60,522 bases of DNA from Bradyrhizobium sp. Gha (GCF_900113735.1 NZ_FOQM01000043.1:1-60522), one strand, 5' to 3'; counted from the first letter of the stretch, positions 27,294 to 36,361 are shown. Notes: generated from the sequence alone by a model not told the origin. Numbers and translations are program-made.

Positions 27294-28018
27294 GGCGTCT
27301 TGGCCTATTGGCGACCACGGCCGCTTTCGCGTTGATGCTTGGCGTTACGCTACCTGCACGGGCGCTGATCGTCTTTGATCCCACCAACTATGTCCAGAAC
27401 GTCCTGACGGCCGCGCGGGAGCTCCAGCAGATCAATAATCAGATCACCTCGTTGCAGAACGAGGCACAGATGCTTATCAATCAGGCCCGGAATCTGGCAA
27501 GCCTGCCGTATTCGTCGCTGCAGCAACTGCAATCATCGATCCATCGTACCCAGCAACTACTGGCCCAGGCCCAGCGCATTGCCTACGACGTGCAGCAGAT
27601 CGATCATGCCTTCTCGACGAGCTACGCGCCAGCGACCAGCAGCCAGTCGAACCAGTTGCTGATCTCCAACGCTCAATCGCGATGGCAGAATTCCTATGCC
27701 GCGACACAAGACGCACTTCGTGTCCAGGCTGGCATCGTTGGCAACCTCGACGCCAATCGCATCCAGACGTCTGCCCTCGTAACCTCGAGTCAGAGTGCCA
27801 ATGGCGCCTTGCAGGCAACTCAGGCCGGCAACCAGATCCTCGCGCTTCAAGCGCAACAACTTGCCGATCTCACGGCGGCCGCGGCGGCGCAGGGAAGGGC
27901 GCAGAGCCTCGAAGCGGCTCAGCGCGCTTCGGCTCAAGATCAGGGGCGAGAGCAGCTCAGGCGTTTCCTGACGCCAGGACAGGGCTATCAATCCTCCAAT
28001 GTGCAGATGTTCCACTGA
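27290..28018 (+). CDS. trbJ: TrbJ, VirB5-like protein
   Basis: A 242-residue secreted protein. The signal peptide is MRRLGLLATTAAFALMLGVT-LPARA, after which the family pattern VFDPTNYVQNVLTAARELQQ, INNQITSLQNEAQMLINQAR appears. The rest is glutamine- and alanine-rich and helical. VirB5-type proteins are minor pilus components that help contact the recipient. ATGA overlap with trbE and TGATG overlap with the next gene. Confidence 0.95.
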   Translation: MRRLGLLATTAAFALMLGVTLPARALIVFDPTNYVQNVLTAARELQQINNQITSLQNEAQMLINQARNLASLPYSSLQQLQSSIHRTQQLLAQAQRIAYDVQQIDHAFSTSYAPATSSQSNQLLISNAQSRWQNSYAATQDALRVQAGIVGNLDANRIQTSALVTSSQSANGALQATQAGNQILALQAQQLADLTAAAAAQGRAQSLEAAQRASAQDQGREQLRRFLTPGQGYQSSNVQMFH

Positions 28019-28386
28019 TGACCGATGTAAGGGCATTCAAGGCGCTGTCGCTGCTTACGACAATCGGTCTGGTGGCCGTCGCGGCTTGCACGATTCAGCT
28101 GCGTGGCCGCGACGAATCTGGGGCGGCGCCGAAGGCGGAGCAGAGGACCGATGCAGCCAACGCCGACCTCGTACACTGCCGCGGCGTCATTCCAGAGGAG
28201 ACGGCAGATTATCGCCACTGCCAGCAGATTTGGGCTGAAAACCGGCGCCGCTTCCTTGGCAGGAAAGACGGCGTCGTAACTCCCAGCCACGATGACCCAA
28301 CCAACTCGATACCTGCCCAAAAGGACCAAAGCCGGATCCCGCAGGGATATCCGAACGCCGCGACACCCGAGGCGAACAAGCCATGA
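28018..28386 (+). CDS. TrbK-alt-type entry exclusion protein (putative)
   Basis: A 122-residue protein between trbJ and trbL, the position of trbK. The N-terminal membrane segment ends in VAVAACTIQLRG, a possible lipobox cysteine. The mature part has HCRGVIPEETADYRHCQQIWAENRRRF, a two-cysteine motif typical of the alternative TrbK family. Such proteins prevent redundant transfer into cells that already carry the element. The assignment rests on position and this motif. Confidence 0.8.
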   Translation: MTDVRAFKALSLLTTIGLVAVAACTIQLRGRDESGAAPKAEQRTDAANADLVHCRGVIPEETADYRHCQQIWAENRRRFLGRKDGVVTPSHDDPTNSIPAQKDQSRIPQGYPNAATPEANKP

Positions 28387-29612
28387 CTGGTACGGGGATC
28401 ATTGACCAGTTCCTGGAAACGTTCACGCGTTATATCGATAATGGCTTCGGGCTGCTGGGGAGTGATGTCGGATATCTCGCAACGACCCTTGCTGCGATCG
28501 ACATCACGCTCGCCGCGTTGTTCTGGAGTTGGGGAACTGACGAAGACATCATCGCGCGCCTCGTCAAGAAGACGCTCTTCGTGGGGCTCTTCGCCTACCT
28601 CATCGGCAACTGGAACAGCCTGGCGCGCATTATCTTCGAGAGCTTTGCCGGTCTTGGACTGAAGGCATCGGGCGCAAGCCTGTCCGCATCCGACTTCCTC
28701 AGACCGGGTAAGATCGCCCAAGTCGGACTCGATGCCGGCCGACCGCTACTCGATTCGATCTCGAACCTGATGGGCTACATCAGCTTCTTCGAGAATTTCG
28801 TCCAGATCGTTGTTCTCCTGTTCGCATGGGTCGTGGTCCTGCTCGCCTTCTTCATTCTGGCGATCCAGCTCTTTGTCACCCTGATCGAGTTCAAGCTCAC
28901 AACGCTGGCCGGCTTCGTGCTCATCCCCTTTGGGTTGTTTTGCAAGACAGCCTTTGCGGCGGAGCGGGTGTTGGGCAACGTTATATCGTCAGGTATCAAA
29001 GTTCTGGTCCTTGCCGTCATCGTCGGCATCGGCTCGACCCTGTTCTCGCAATTCACCACTGGCTTTGGCGGCAATCAGCCGACCATTGAAGACGCGATGA
29101 CGTTGGTGCTCGCGGCGCTGTCCTTACTGGGACTCGGTATCTTCGGTCCGGGTATCGCGAACGGCCTTGTGTCAGGTGGACCGCAACTCGGCGGTGGCGC
29201 CGCAATTGGAACAGGGCTTGCTGCTGGCGGCATTGTTGTTGCGGGCGCGGGTCTTGCCGCCGGTGGTGCCGGTCTCGCTGGCGGCGCGATTGCAGGCGCC
29301 GCGCGCGGTGGCGGCGCTGTCATAAGCGGAGCATCAGCCGCCTATCGAAGCGAGGGCCTTGCTGGCGTTGCGGAAGCTGGCACTTCGGCTGCGATGAGCC
29401 CGTTGCGTCGTGCAGCCGCTGCGCTCGGCGGAGGTGCGGAAGCCGGCGCGCAGGGCGCGAGCACTTCGGCCGAAGGGCAGCCCGATTGGGCGCGGCGCAT
29501 GAAGCGTGCCGAGACTGTTCGGCACGGTGCGTCGGCCGTCAGCCACGCAGTCCGCTCAGGTGATCACGGTGGCGGCGGCTCTTCCGTCGATTTGTCTGAA
29601 GGAGAGCGCTGA
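28383..29612 (+). CDS. trbL: TrbL, VirB6-like channel protein
   Basis: A 409-residue protein, MTGTGIIDQFLETFTRYIDN, with six or so membrane segments up to about residue 310, including FVQIVVLLFAWVVVLLAFFI and TTLAGFVLIPFGLFCKTAFA. A glycine/alanine-rich segment and polar tail follow. The polytopic VirB6/TrbL protein lines the inner-membrane part of the DNA path. ATGA-type overlap with the gene upstream. Confidence 0.95.
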   Translation: MTGTGIIDQFLETFTRYIDNGFGLLGSDVGYLATTLAAIDITLAALFWSWGTDEDIIARLVKKTLFVGLFAYLIGNWNSLARIIFESFAGLGLKASGASLSASDFLRPGKIAQVGLDAGRPLLDSISNLMGYISFFENFVQIVVLLFAWVVVLLAFFILAIQLFVTLIEFKLTTLAGFVLIPFGLFCKTAFAAERVLGNVISSGIKVLVLAVIVGIGSTLFSQFTTGFGGNQPTIEDAMTLVLAALSLLGLGIFGPGIANGLVSGGPQLGGGAAIGTGLAAGGIVVAGAGLAAGGAGLAGGAIAGAARGGGAVISGASAAYRSEGLAGVAEAGTSAAMSPLRRAAAALGGGAEAGAQGASTSAEGQPDWARRMKRAETVRHGASAVSHAVRSGDHGGGGSSVDLSEGER

Positions 29613-29711
29613 CACTCAGCCACTGCGCCTTCGCGACTCGCTGCGTGGGTGACTGAAACGCAGACACCACACAACTCGAAACCGATCACTTGATCTCAGG
29701 GGCAATAATCG

Positions 29712-30395
29712 ATGTTCAAACGACCTTCCGTACACTACGGGCGTATCCCCGAGCCGATCACGCCTTACCAAAAGGCAGCGCAGGTGTGGGACGAACGCAT
29801 TGGATCCGCCCGCGTGCAGGCCAAGAACTGGCGCTTGATGGCGTTCGGCTGCTTGATGTTATCAGCCGGTCTCGCAGGGAGCCTTGTTTGGCAATCGAGC
29901 CAAGGCTCGATCACGCCCTGGGTGGTTGAAGTGGACCATCTCGGCGAGGCCCAAAGGGTTGCGCCGGCCAACATCGACTATCAACCCACTGATGCGCAGA
30001 TCGCCTACCATCTGGCGCGCTTTATCGAGGATGTCAGAGGTCTGCCGGCGGACGGAATCGTTCTGCGGCAAAACTGGCTCAGAGCCTATGATTTTACAAC
30101 CGATCGCGGCGCCGCCGCGCTTAACGACTACGCGCGCAACAATGATCCGTTTGCCAAGCTGGGAAAGGCGCAAATCTCCGTCGACGTGTCGAGCGTCATT
30201 CGCGCCTCTTCGGAAAGCTTTCGCGTCGCGTGGACGCAGCGCACCTACGACAACGGTGCGTTGAGCTCGACTGAGCGCTGGACTGCAATTCTCTCGATCG
30301 TCATCGAGGCGCCCCGCGACGCCGAACACCTGCGCAAGAATCCGCTTGGCGTTTACGTCCGCGCCATCAACTGGTCAAAGGAGTTGAGTCAGTGA
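29712..30395 (+). CDS. trbF: TrbF, VirB8-like protein
   Basis: A 227-residue protein. The short cytoplasmic N-terminus (MFKRPSVHYGRIPEPITPYQ) is followed by one membrane segment near residues 40-60 and a periplasmic VirB8 domain (QRTYDNGALSSTERWTAILS, NPLGVYVRAINWSKEL). It is an assembly scaffold of the channel. A 99-base gap separates it from trbL; the other trb genes overlap or nearly so. Confidence 0.95.
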   Translation: MFKRPSVHYGRIPEPITPYQKAAQVWDERIGSARVQAKNWRLMAFGCLMLSAGLAGSLVWQSSQGSITPWVVEVDHLGEAQRVAPANIDYQPTDAQIAYHLARFIEDVRGLPADGIVLRQNWLRAYDFTTDRGAAALNDYARNNDPFAKLGKAQISVDVSSVIRASSESFRVAWTQRTYDNGALSSTERWTAILSIVIEAPRDAEHLRKNPLGVYVRAINWSKELSQ

Positions 30396-31426
30396 CCAAG
30401 ACGCTGTTCGACGTTTATTCGAAGCGCCCCGTCCCGCACGGCGGGATCGGTCCCAATTGGCCCGAATTCTTGATGGCGAAGCGATCGCTTTTGTTTGCTC
30501 TCCTGCTTTGTTCGTCAATGCTTGGCGGGTGCGCGACCTACATTCCCCCGGAGATCAGCTATGATGCTGAAGTTCCTCCGTTGCCGGCGCCTCCGGTGGC
30601 CCTAGACGACAGACCGAGACCGCTGCACGTTCCACCCCTTTGGAAGCCGGCTCTCGGCGGCAAGTCGGGAGGAAAGGAAGAGCTCGAGCCTGTGAACCGG
30701 GTGGAGACCGCTAACAGCGCCGCCCGTGTCGAACCGCGCAAGCGGGGGTATTTTAACGCGGCGCAATTCTACGCCTACAGTCCCGGTGCGCTCTATCAGA
30801 TTTACGCAGCACCGGGGCAAATCACAGATATCGCGCTCGAGGAAGGAGAGCAGCTAACGGGATCAGGGCCCATCGCGGCCGGAGATACCGTCCGGTGGGT
30901 CGTGGGGGATACCGAGAGCGGGAGCGGCGACGCGCGCCGCGTCCATATCCTGGTCAAGCCGACCCGCGCATCGATCGAGACCAATCTTGTCGTCAATACC
31001 GATCGGCGCACGTACCTGATTGAGCTCCGCTCCCGCGAGCGGCCTTATATGCCATCCGTTGCCTGGTACTATCCTGAAACGGTACGCGAACGATCGCGTT
31101 CAGCTGCGGTGAAACCCGTTCTTCCGGATCCGGCGCAGCGCATCTCCCGCTATGCCATCGAAGGGGACAGTCCTCCCTGGCGGCCGATTGCCGCATATGA
31201 CGATGGCCGCAAGGTCTATGTCGAATTCCCGCAGGGCATTGTGCAGGGCGAGATGCCTCCGCTCTTTGTGATTGGCCCTGACGGCAAGACCGAACTGGTC
31301 AACTATCGCGCTTACGGCAACGTACTGATCGTCGATCGACTGTTTGCGGCCGCTGAACTTCGGCTCGGCAGTGAGCACCAGCAAAAGGTCAGAATTGTCA
31401 GGACCGACGGGAGGCCGTCATCATGA
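30392..31426 (+). CDS. trbG: TrbG, VirB9-like protein
   Basis: 344 residues from GTG 30392, which has AAGGAG upstream and overlaps the trbF stop. From ATG 30473 the protein would begin with the lipoprotein signal MAKRSLLFALLLCSSMLGGC, so that start is a real alternative. The VirB9 domain shows REPYMPSVAWYYPET-like ERPYMPSVAWYYPET and FPQGIVQGEMPPLFVIGPDG. It builds the outer-membrane core complex with TrbI. Confidence 0.9.
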   Translation: MTKTLFDVYSKRPVPHGGIGPNWPEFLMAKRSLLFALLLCSSMLGGCATYIPPEISYDAEVPPLPAPPVALDDRPRPLHVPPLWKPALGGKSGGKEELEPVNRVETANSAARVEPRKRGYFNAAQFYAYSPGALYQIYAAPGQITDIALEEGEQLTGSGPIAAGDTVRWVVGDTESGSGDARRVHILVKPTRASIETNLVVNTDRRTYLIELRSRERPYMPSVAWYYPETVRERSRSAAVKPVLPDPAQRISRYAIEGDSPPWRPIAAYDDGRKVYVEFPQGIVQGEMPPLFVIGPDGKTELVNYRAYGNVLIVDRLFAAAELRLGSEHQQKVRIVRTDGRPSS

Positions 31427-32634
31427 ACGCTCGGAACGAAGACGATCACGAGCAGGCAGTTCCGTCGAAGACGCAAGGGGAGCAGTCCGAAAGCTTCCGC
31501 TTGAGAGCGGAGAATCCGCCCGTGACACGGTTGTCGCGGAAGATTCTGGCCGGCGGGAGCGCGGCTGCACTGCTTGTCATCGGCGGAGCGGTGCTGTGGT
31601 CGCTGCTGAACAATCACTCCCGCAATCAAGCGGCTGATGAGCTTTACAGTACCGACCACCACAATGTTGCCGACGGTATTACGGCGCTGCCCAAGGACTA
31701 TGCTGGGGTTCCGCGCCCGCCAATCCCGCAGCTTGGTCCGCCGCTCCCTGGGGACCTCGGTCGACCGATCCTTGCCGCTCAAGGCCAGTCACCGACGATC
31801 GGCGCTGATCCGGAACAGCAGCGCCGGGATCAAGAGACCGAAGCAGCCCGCATCAGTCATCTGTTCGCTTCGACCAATGGACGCGAAGTGCGTCCGCCCA
31901 CCGCTGTGGCGGTTGGAAGCGATCGCGTCGTGCCGCCGAGCGCTACGAGCACTAGCAACGATGGATCGACGCAGAACGGTCAAGACCTGAAACTTGCGTT
32001 CGTTAATGCTTCTGTGGATCGTCGCACGGTAAGCCCTGACCGCATTACCAAGCCTGCTTCACCTTATATCGTGCAGGCCGGGACGGTGATACCGGGAGCT
32101 CTGATCACGGGGATTCGGTCCGACCTGCCAGGCCAGATTGCCGCGCAGGTAACCGAGAATGTTTATGACACTCCGACCGGTCGCTTTCTCCTTGTGCCTC
32201 AAGGAGCGCGTCTGATTGGTATCTACGATAGCCAGGTTACTTTTGGTCAGTCCCGTATCCTACTCGTCTGGACCCGGCTGATCATGCCGAATGGACGTTC
32301 AATCGTTCTCGAGCGGCAGCCTGGCGCTGATACGGCAGGCTATGCAGGCCTCGAAGACCAAGTGGACAATCACTGGGGCGAGCTATTCAAAGCTGCGGCG
32401 CTTTCGACATTTCTGGCTGTCGGCACCGAACTTGGGGCTGGCTCGGACACCAACAGCAACGACAGCGCCATCATCCAGGCATTGCGGCACGGCGCTTCGG
32501 ACTCCCTGAACCAGACCGGACAACAGGTGGTTCGGCGCAGTCTCAACATCCAGCCCACGCTGACAGCCCGACCTGGTCTCCCGGTTCGGGTCCTTGTCAA
32601 TCATGATCTGATACTTACCCTGTATAGAGGGTGA
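31423..32634 (+). CDS. trbI: TrbI, VirB10-like protein
   Basis: A 403-residue protein with one membrane segment (AGGSAAALLVIGGAVLWSLL, about 47-66), a proline-rich periplasmic linker and the VirB10 domain: YIVQAGTVIPGALITGIRSD, VYDTPTGRFLLVPQGARLIG, YDSQVTFGQSRILLVWTRLI. It spans the envelope and senses ATP-driven changes at the inner membrane. ATGA overlap with trbG. It closes the trb set; all members are intact. Confidence 0.95.
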   Translation: MNARNEDDHEQAVPSKTQGEQSESFRLRAENPPVTRLSRKILAGGSAAALLVIGGAVLWSLLNNHSRNQAADELYSTDHHNVADGITALPKDYAGVPRPPIPQLGPPLPGDLGRPILAAQGQSPTIGADPEQQRRDQETEAARISHLFASTNGREVRPPTAVAVGSDRVVPPSATSTSNDGSTQNGQDLKLAFVNASVDRRTVSPDRITKPASPYIVQAGTVIPGALITGIRSDLPGQIAAQVTENVYDTPTGRFLLVPQGARLIGIYDSQVTFGQSRILLVWTRLIMPNGRSIVLERQPGADTAGYAGLEDQVDNHWGELFKAAALSTFLAVGTELGAGSDTNSNDSAIIQALRHGASDSLNQTGQQVVRRSLNIQPTLTARPGLPVRVLVNHDLILTLYRG

Positions 32635-32638
32635 CAAC

Positions 32639-32878
32639 ATGCCAAAACTTAAATTAGGAAAACTTACGGACGACAAGCCGATCAAAGTGACTGTGGAGCT
32701 GCCCGCGGCTGTGCATCGTGACCTCATTCTATATGCAGAAGCGCTCACTCGTGCGGGTGGTCAATTGATCGATCCGACTAAACTAATCGCCCCCATGTTG
32801 GCGCGCTTTATGGCCTCTGATCGAGTATTTTCTAAACTAAAACGTGAAGGCCACATACCGACCGCCGACGAAGGATAG
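32639..32878 (+). CDS. DUF2274 family protein
   Basis: A 79-residue protein beginning MPKLKLGKLTDDKPIKVTVE, with PAAVHRDLILYAEALTRAGG and DPTKLIAPMLARFMASDRVF. DUF2274 proteins close the trb operon in many alphaproteobacterial elements; the fold suggests a ribbon-helix-helix DNA-binding protein. It starts 4 bases after trbI, so it belongs to the operon. Base composition drops in AT direction here, toward the cargo junction. Confidence 0.85.
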   Translation: MPKLKLGKLTDDKPIKVTVELPAAVHRDLILYAEALTRAGGQLIDPTKLIAPMLARFMASDRVFSKLKREGHIPTADEG

Positions 32879-33047
32879 TAATGCTCGAGTTTTGTCTAAG
32901 CCGTTGTCCACACACATAGTTGCCAGTAGCCGAGCACTGCCGAGTTAGAGCTGAGATACGGCGTTCGAGTGTACTTCTGCCTTTGCCCGAAAAAACTCCG
33001 ACTACCAATTTGTCCGGGTTTCGGGGAGAGTGCTGGGCGTCGGCGTG

Positions 33048-33944
33048 CTATTCGGTCACCTTCATGCGCGTTACGCTGCTCCGACCGTCCACGCTGACGG
33101 GGACGTCGCCCTCGATCGTGGCCCTGTGTACGACGCGATGTTGGTCGCCGTAATCGTTGACCGCGTAATGCTGTGTCGCGCGGTTATCCCAAATCGCAAT
33201 ATCCCCTTGTAACCAATTCCATCGTACAGTGTTTTCGGGTGCGGTGATGTGAGATTGGAAAAGGTCGAACAGCTTTTGTCCGTCGTATTTGCGGATCCCA
33301 ACAAAGTGTTTAACCAAGGCGCCAAGCACTAGCGTCCGCTCGCCCGTTTCGGGATGGACGCGTACGACTGGATGCTCGGTCTCAAAAACTGTCCTGGTGA
33401 ACACCTCGTCAAAGTGTTTCTTGTCAACCTCGCGAACACGCGCGATCCCGGGGTAATCGAAAACATTGCTGTGAACGGCCCAAAGATCCTCGGCAAGCCG
33501 TTGCAGCGCAGGCGGCAAGCCATAATAGGCGGCAGCTGTATTCGACCACACGGTGTCGCCTCCGAAAGCTGGCGTAATAACGGCCCGCAGGACCAAAATC
33601 TTGGGATAGGCATCGGCGAAGGTCCCATCCGCATGCCAAACGTCGGCGCGACCACCGCCGCGAGTTGAGTCCAATTCGAGGATCGAAGCCATTCCCTTTG
33701 TAGCGCCGAGCATCGGATGTGGCACTAGCTTTCCGAGACGAGCGGCAAAGCGCTCCTGCTCGGCGTCGTCGAGATGTCCTTGGTTGCGAAAGAAGATCAC
33801 CTTGTGCTTTAGCAATAAGCGTTTGATCTCGGCGATCGCGTGATGCGGTAGATCGCCTGATAGCTTGATATTTTTGACTTCGGCTCCGATGCGCGCCGCA
33901 CGTTTCACAACAGCGTTGCTCGGAATGACGTCGCAGATGCTCAT
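33048..33944 (-). CDS. TauD/TfdA-family Fe(II)/2-oxoglutarate dioxygenase
   Basis: A 298-residue protein. All expected active-site residues are present: the HxD pair H104/D106 in DVWHADGTF, the distal His259 in DNRATQHYA and the 2-oxoglutarate-binding Arg274 in RVVHRATI. Length and motif order fit TauD/TfdA enzymes, which act on small acids such as taurine, alkyl sulfates or 2,4-D; the substrate here is unknown. It is transcribed away from the gibberellin operon and preceded, 57 bases from its ATG, by a perfect sigma-54 promoter consensus. This points to expression under nitrogen-fixing conditions. Confidence 0.9.
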   Translation of the reverse strand: MSICDVIPSNAVVKRAARIGAEVKNIKLSGDLPHHAIAEIKRLLLKHKVIFFRNQGHLDDAEQERFAARLGKLVPHPMLGATKGMASILELDSTRGGGRADVWHADGTFADAYPKILVLRAVITPAFGGDTVWSNTAAAYYGLPPALQRLAEDLWAVHSNVFDYPGIARVREVDKKHFDEVFTRTVFETEHPVVRVHPETGERTLVLGALVKHFVGIRKYDGQKLFDLFQSHITAPENTVRWNWLQGDIAIWDNRATQHYAVNDYGDQHRVVHRATIEGDVPVSVDGRSSVTRMKVTE

Positions 33945-34000
33945 CTTGCTTTTCCAAGCCCTCGCAGGTCTCCCTCGCGCCTCGGGAGCTGATTAATGTC

Positions 34001-34016
34001 AGCAAGCATCGTGCCA
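34001..34016 (-). promoter_or_regulatory. Sigma-54 (RpoN) promoter of the dioxygenase gene
   Basis: Read on the minus strand the sequence is TGGCACG-ATGC-TTGCT, an exact match to the consensus TGGCACG-N4-TTGCW with the -24 GG and -12 GC at the right spacing. Transcription would start near 33990 and give a leader of about 45 bases before the ATG at 33944. Confidence 0.8.
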
Positions 34017-34474
34017 TCTAAACACAAATGTACTCGACAATGGCAGCGAACGAATTTGGGGTTTGGCGCGAGTCCTCGAACCAAGCGAGTGGTTGGGCCG
34101 AGTAACGAGGAATTGGATCACGATGTCAGCCTGTCGGAGCGCAAGGCGTGAACTGAATGAATTTTCTATGATGTCAACGCTTACAATGCGTGCGCTGGAC
34201 CTGACACGAGATGCCGCCACTTTCAGAATACGGACAACTGATACAGCGCGGCGTCCCGGCCAAATTCTGCCGACGTCGGAGAGGTTTCCGGCGAACCACA
34301 CCTGCTGCGACCAATCCGGCTGCTTGAAATCTAGAGCAGAAGCCGCCCCGCACATTGGGCGCGAGTGCAGGCCTTTGTCGGACACTTGCTGCGGTTGTCG
34401 GTACTGAGCCTCAATGCAGGAAATCCGACACTTCGCGCCGCCAGGAAGTGCCCTGATAGCCTGCGAAATCACAT

Positions 34475-34490
34475 CGGCACGCGATTTGCT
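34475..34490 (+). promoter_or_regulatory. Sigma-54 (RpoN) promoter of the gibberellin operon
   Basis: CGGCACG-CGAT-TTGCT matches the -24/-12 consensus at all fixed positions except the first T. It points toward cyp112, with a predicted start near 34502. The leader of about 560 bases contains the cyp115 remnant, which explains the distance: the promoter probably once lay directly before cyp115. Confidence 0.65.
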
Positions 34491-34720
34491 CTGTTTGCGG
34501 CATCATCACCGATCGCCTTGTGATGGTCTTCGAGGCGCGTCGCTGTTCGCCTCTGGTCTTTTCCGAAGGTTCGCTGCGGAAATGACCTGCTGCTCGGCTG
34601 TGGACCGATAAAGAGCAGGGAAGTGTTGGATGCGGTCCGGAATTCTTCTTTGGGAAACCACAACATTTGCGCTCGTCGCAAGCGGTGCAACCAAAGCGGC
34701 AAGACCTTGAGTTAGGAGTG

Positions 34721-35046
34721 ATGGCAATCAGCGATGTTGACTGGTCCGGGGGCTATATTGGCGAGACTTCAGTCGTGGGAATGGTCGCCCCCTCATCAAT
34801 CCCCAGGTTTGCGATGCCGAGAGGTTCAATGTCACTCGGCCGCGTAACCCACACCAGTCGTTCGGCCAGGGCCCGTGCGGCACCGTGCTGGCGCGCTTGG
34901 AAATTGCTCCTAGGCTTACCCACGCTGTTCGTGCGGTTGGAGGATCTGGCGCTGACCATCGCCGCGGGGATCTCGGCTACATGCCGTCTTACGTCACGAG
35001 CTGCCCACAGCGCCTGCTGGTCACACTTTACCCTTCGATCGCCTAG
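34721..35046 (+). pseudogene. cyp115 remnant (C-terminal fragment of a P450)
   Basis: Two frames join into the last 100 or so residues of a P450. The first reads AISDVDWSGGYIGETSVVGM (34724 on). After an indel near 34790 a second frame reads VCDAERFNVTRPRNPHQSFG, then QGPCG-TVLARLEI, a deleted version of the heme loop FGxGxHxCLG, and ends YMPSYVTSCPQRLLVTLYPS to the stop at 35044-35046. Position immediately before cyp112 is that of cyp115, known to survive only as a fragment in many rhizobial gibberellin operons. The heme-loop histidine and part of the cysteine segment are lost, so it cannot work. Confidence 0.85.
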
Positions 35047-35062
35047 AGAGTGAAGTGCCACT

Positions 35063-36268
35063 ATGTCCGAACAGCTGCCCTTGCCGGCGCTACCGATGTG
35101 GCGCGTCGATCACATCCAGCCCTCGGTCGAGATGTTGGCGCTACGCGCTAAGGGTCCGATCCACCGCGTGCGCTTTCCGTCCGGGCACCAAGGCTGGTGG
35201 GTGACAGGCTACGACGAGGCCAAGGCCGTGCTGTCGAACGCAGCGTTTCGACCCGCGGGAATGCCGCCGGCGGCATTCACGCCTGATTCTGTGATTCTCG
35301 GTTCGCCCGGGTGGCTGGTCTCGCACGAGGGGGGCGAGCATGCTCGCTTACGCACGATCGTGGCGCCGGCCTTTAGCGATCGCAGGGTGAAACTGATGGC
35401 GCAGCAGGTCGAAGCGATTGCCGCCCACTTGCTTGAGACGCTCGCGGCCCATCCCCAGCCCGCCGATCTGCGGCGGCACCTCTCCTTTCCGCTTCCGGCC
35501 ATGGTCATCAGCGCGCTGATGGGCGTCCTCTACGAGGACCACACCGTTTTCGCGGGGCTGTCCGACGAGGTGATGACGCACCAGCATGAATGCGGCCCGC
35601 GCAGCGCGTCGCTCCTGGCCTGGCAAGAACTGCGCGCCTACATTCGCCGCAAGATGTGGGACAAGCGCAAAGATCCCGGCGACAACCTGCTTACGGATCT
35701 GCTCGCGGCGGTCGATCAAGGCAAGGCGAGCGAGGAAGAGGCGGTCGGCCTTGCGGCGGGCATCTTGGTGGCGGGGCACGAGAGCACCGTCGCGCAAATC
35801 GAATTCGGCCTACTGGCCATGTTCCGCCATCCGCGACAGCGCGAACGCCTGATCGGCGATCCATCCTTGGTGGACACCGCCGTGGAGGAAATCCTGCGGA
35901 TGTACCCCCCGGGCGCTGGCTGGGACGGCATCATGCGTTATCCGAGGAGCGACGTGACCATCGCGGGTGTGCATATTCCCGCGGAGAGCAAGGTACTGGT
36001 CGGCCTGCCAGCAACGTCGTTCGATCCGCGCCATTTCGATGACCCGGAAATCTTCGACATCGGACGCGATGAGGCGCCGCACCTGGCGTTCTCCTGCGGG
36101 CCGCACTCCTGCATCGGCGGGGCGTTGGCCAGGCTGGAACTCAAGGCGGTTTTCGGTTCGATCTTCCAGCGCTTTCCCGCGCTGCGCCTGGCTGTACCGC
36201 CCGAAGAGCTGAAGCTACGCAAGGAGATCATCACTGGCGGCTTCGAGGAGTTCCCAGTGCTCTGGTGA
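35063..36268 (+). CDS. cyp112: CYP112, gibberellin C20-oxidase P450
   Basis: A 401-residue soluble P450. I-helix motif is ILVAGHEST (about 237), ExxR is VEEILRMYPP, and the heme loop is FSCGPHSCIGG with Cys350. It is the first intact gene of the operon. In Bradyrhizobium diazoefficiens CYP112 removes C-20 from GA12 and forms the lactone of GA9; assignment here rests on operon order and P450 features. The start at 35063 lies 16 bases after the cyp115 remnant stop. Confidence 0.9.
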   Translation: MSEQLPLPALPMWRVDHIQPSVEMLALRAKGPIHRVRFPSGHQGWWVTGYDEAKAVLSNAAFRPAGMPPAAFTPDSVILGSPGWLVSHEGGEHARLRTIVAPAFSDRRVKLMAQQVEAIAAHLLETLAAHPQPADLRRHLSFPLPAMVISALMGVLYEDHTVFAGLSDEVMTHQHECGPRSASLLAWQELRAYIRRKMWDKRKDPGDNLLTDLLAAVDQGKASEEEAVGLAAGILVAGHESTVAQIEFGLLAMFRHPRQRERLIGDPSLVDTAVEEILRMYPPGAGWDGIMRYPRSDVTIAGVHIPAESKVLVGLPATSFDPRHFDDPEIFDIGRDEAPHLAFSCGPHSCIGGALARLELKAVFGSIFQRFPALRLAVPPEELKLRKEIITGGFEEFPVLW

Positions 36269-36361
36269 TGTGCGGACGCCACTGGGGATGGGATCGTCTC
36301 CGTGATTTGCCGACGCGCCGGCCGCGTACGAGTCAGATGAGCCAGCCAACAGGTAACTAAG

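Larger units (their letters stand above)
33945..34720. other. Divergent control region between the dioxygenase and gibberellin genes
   Basis: 776 bases, AT-richer than the operons on both sides. It contains two sigma-54-type promoters in opposite directions (34001-34016 minus, 34475-34490 plus). Open frames of 60-157 codons on either strand match nothing I know and lack ribosome sites. I found no exact NifA upstream site (TGT-N10-ACA) and no nod box. Confidence 0.6.

Noticed and set aside
33945..34720. NifA upstream activator sites or a nod box
   Set aside because: No exact TGT-N10-ACA and no nod-box-like repeat was found when the region was read through.
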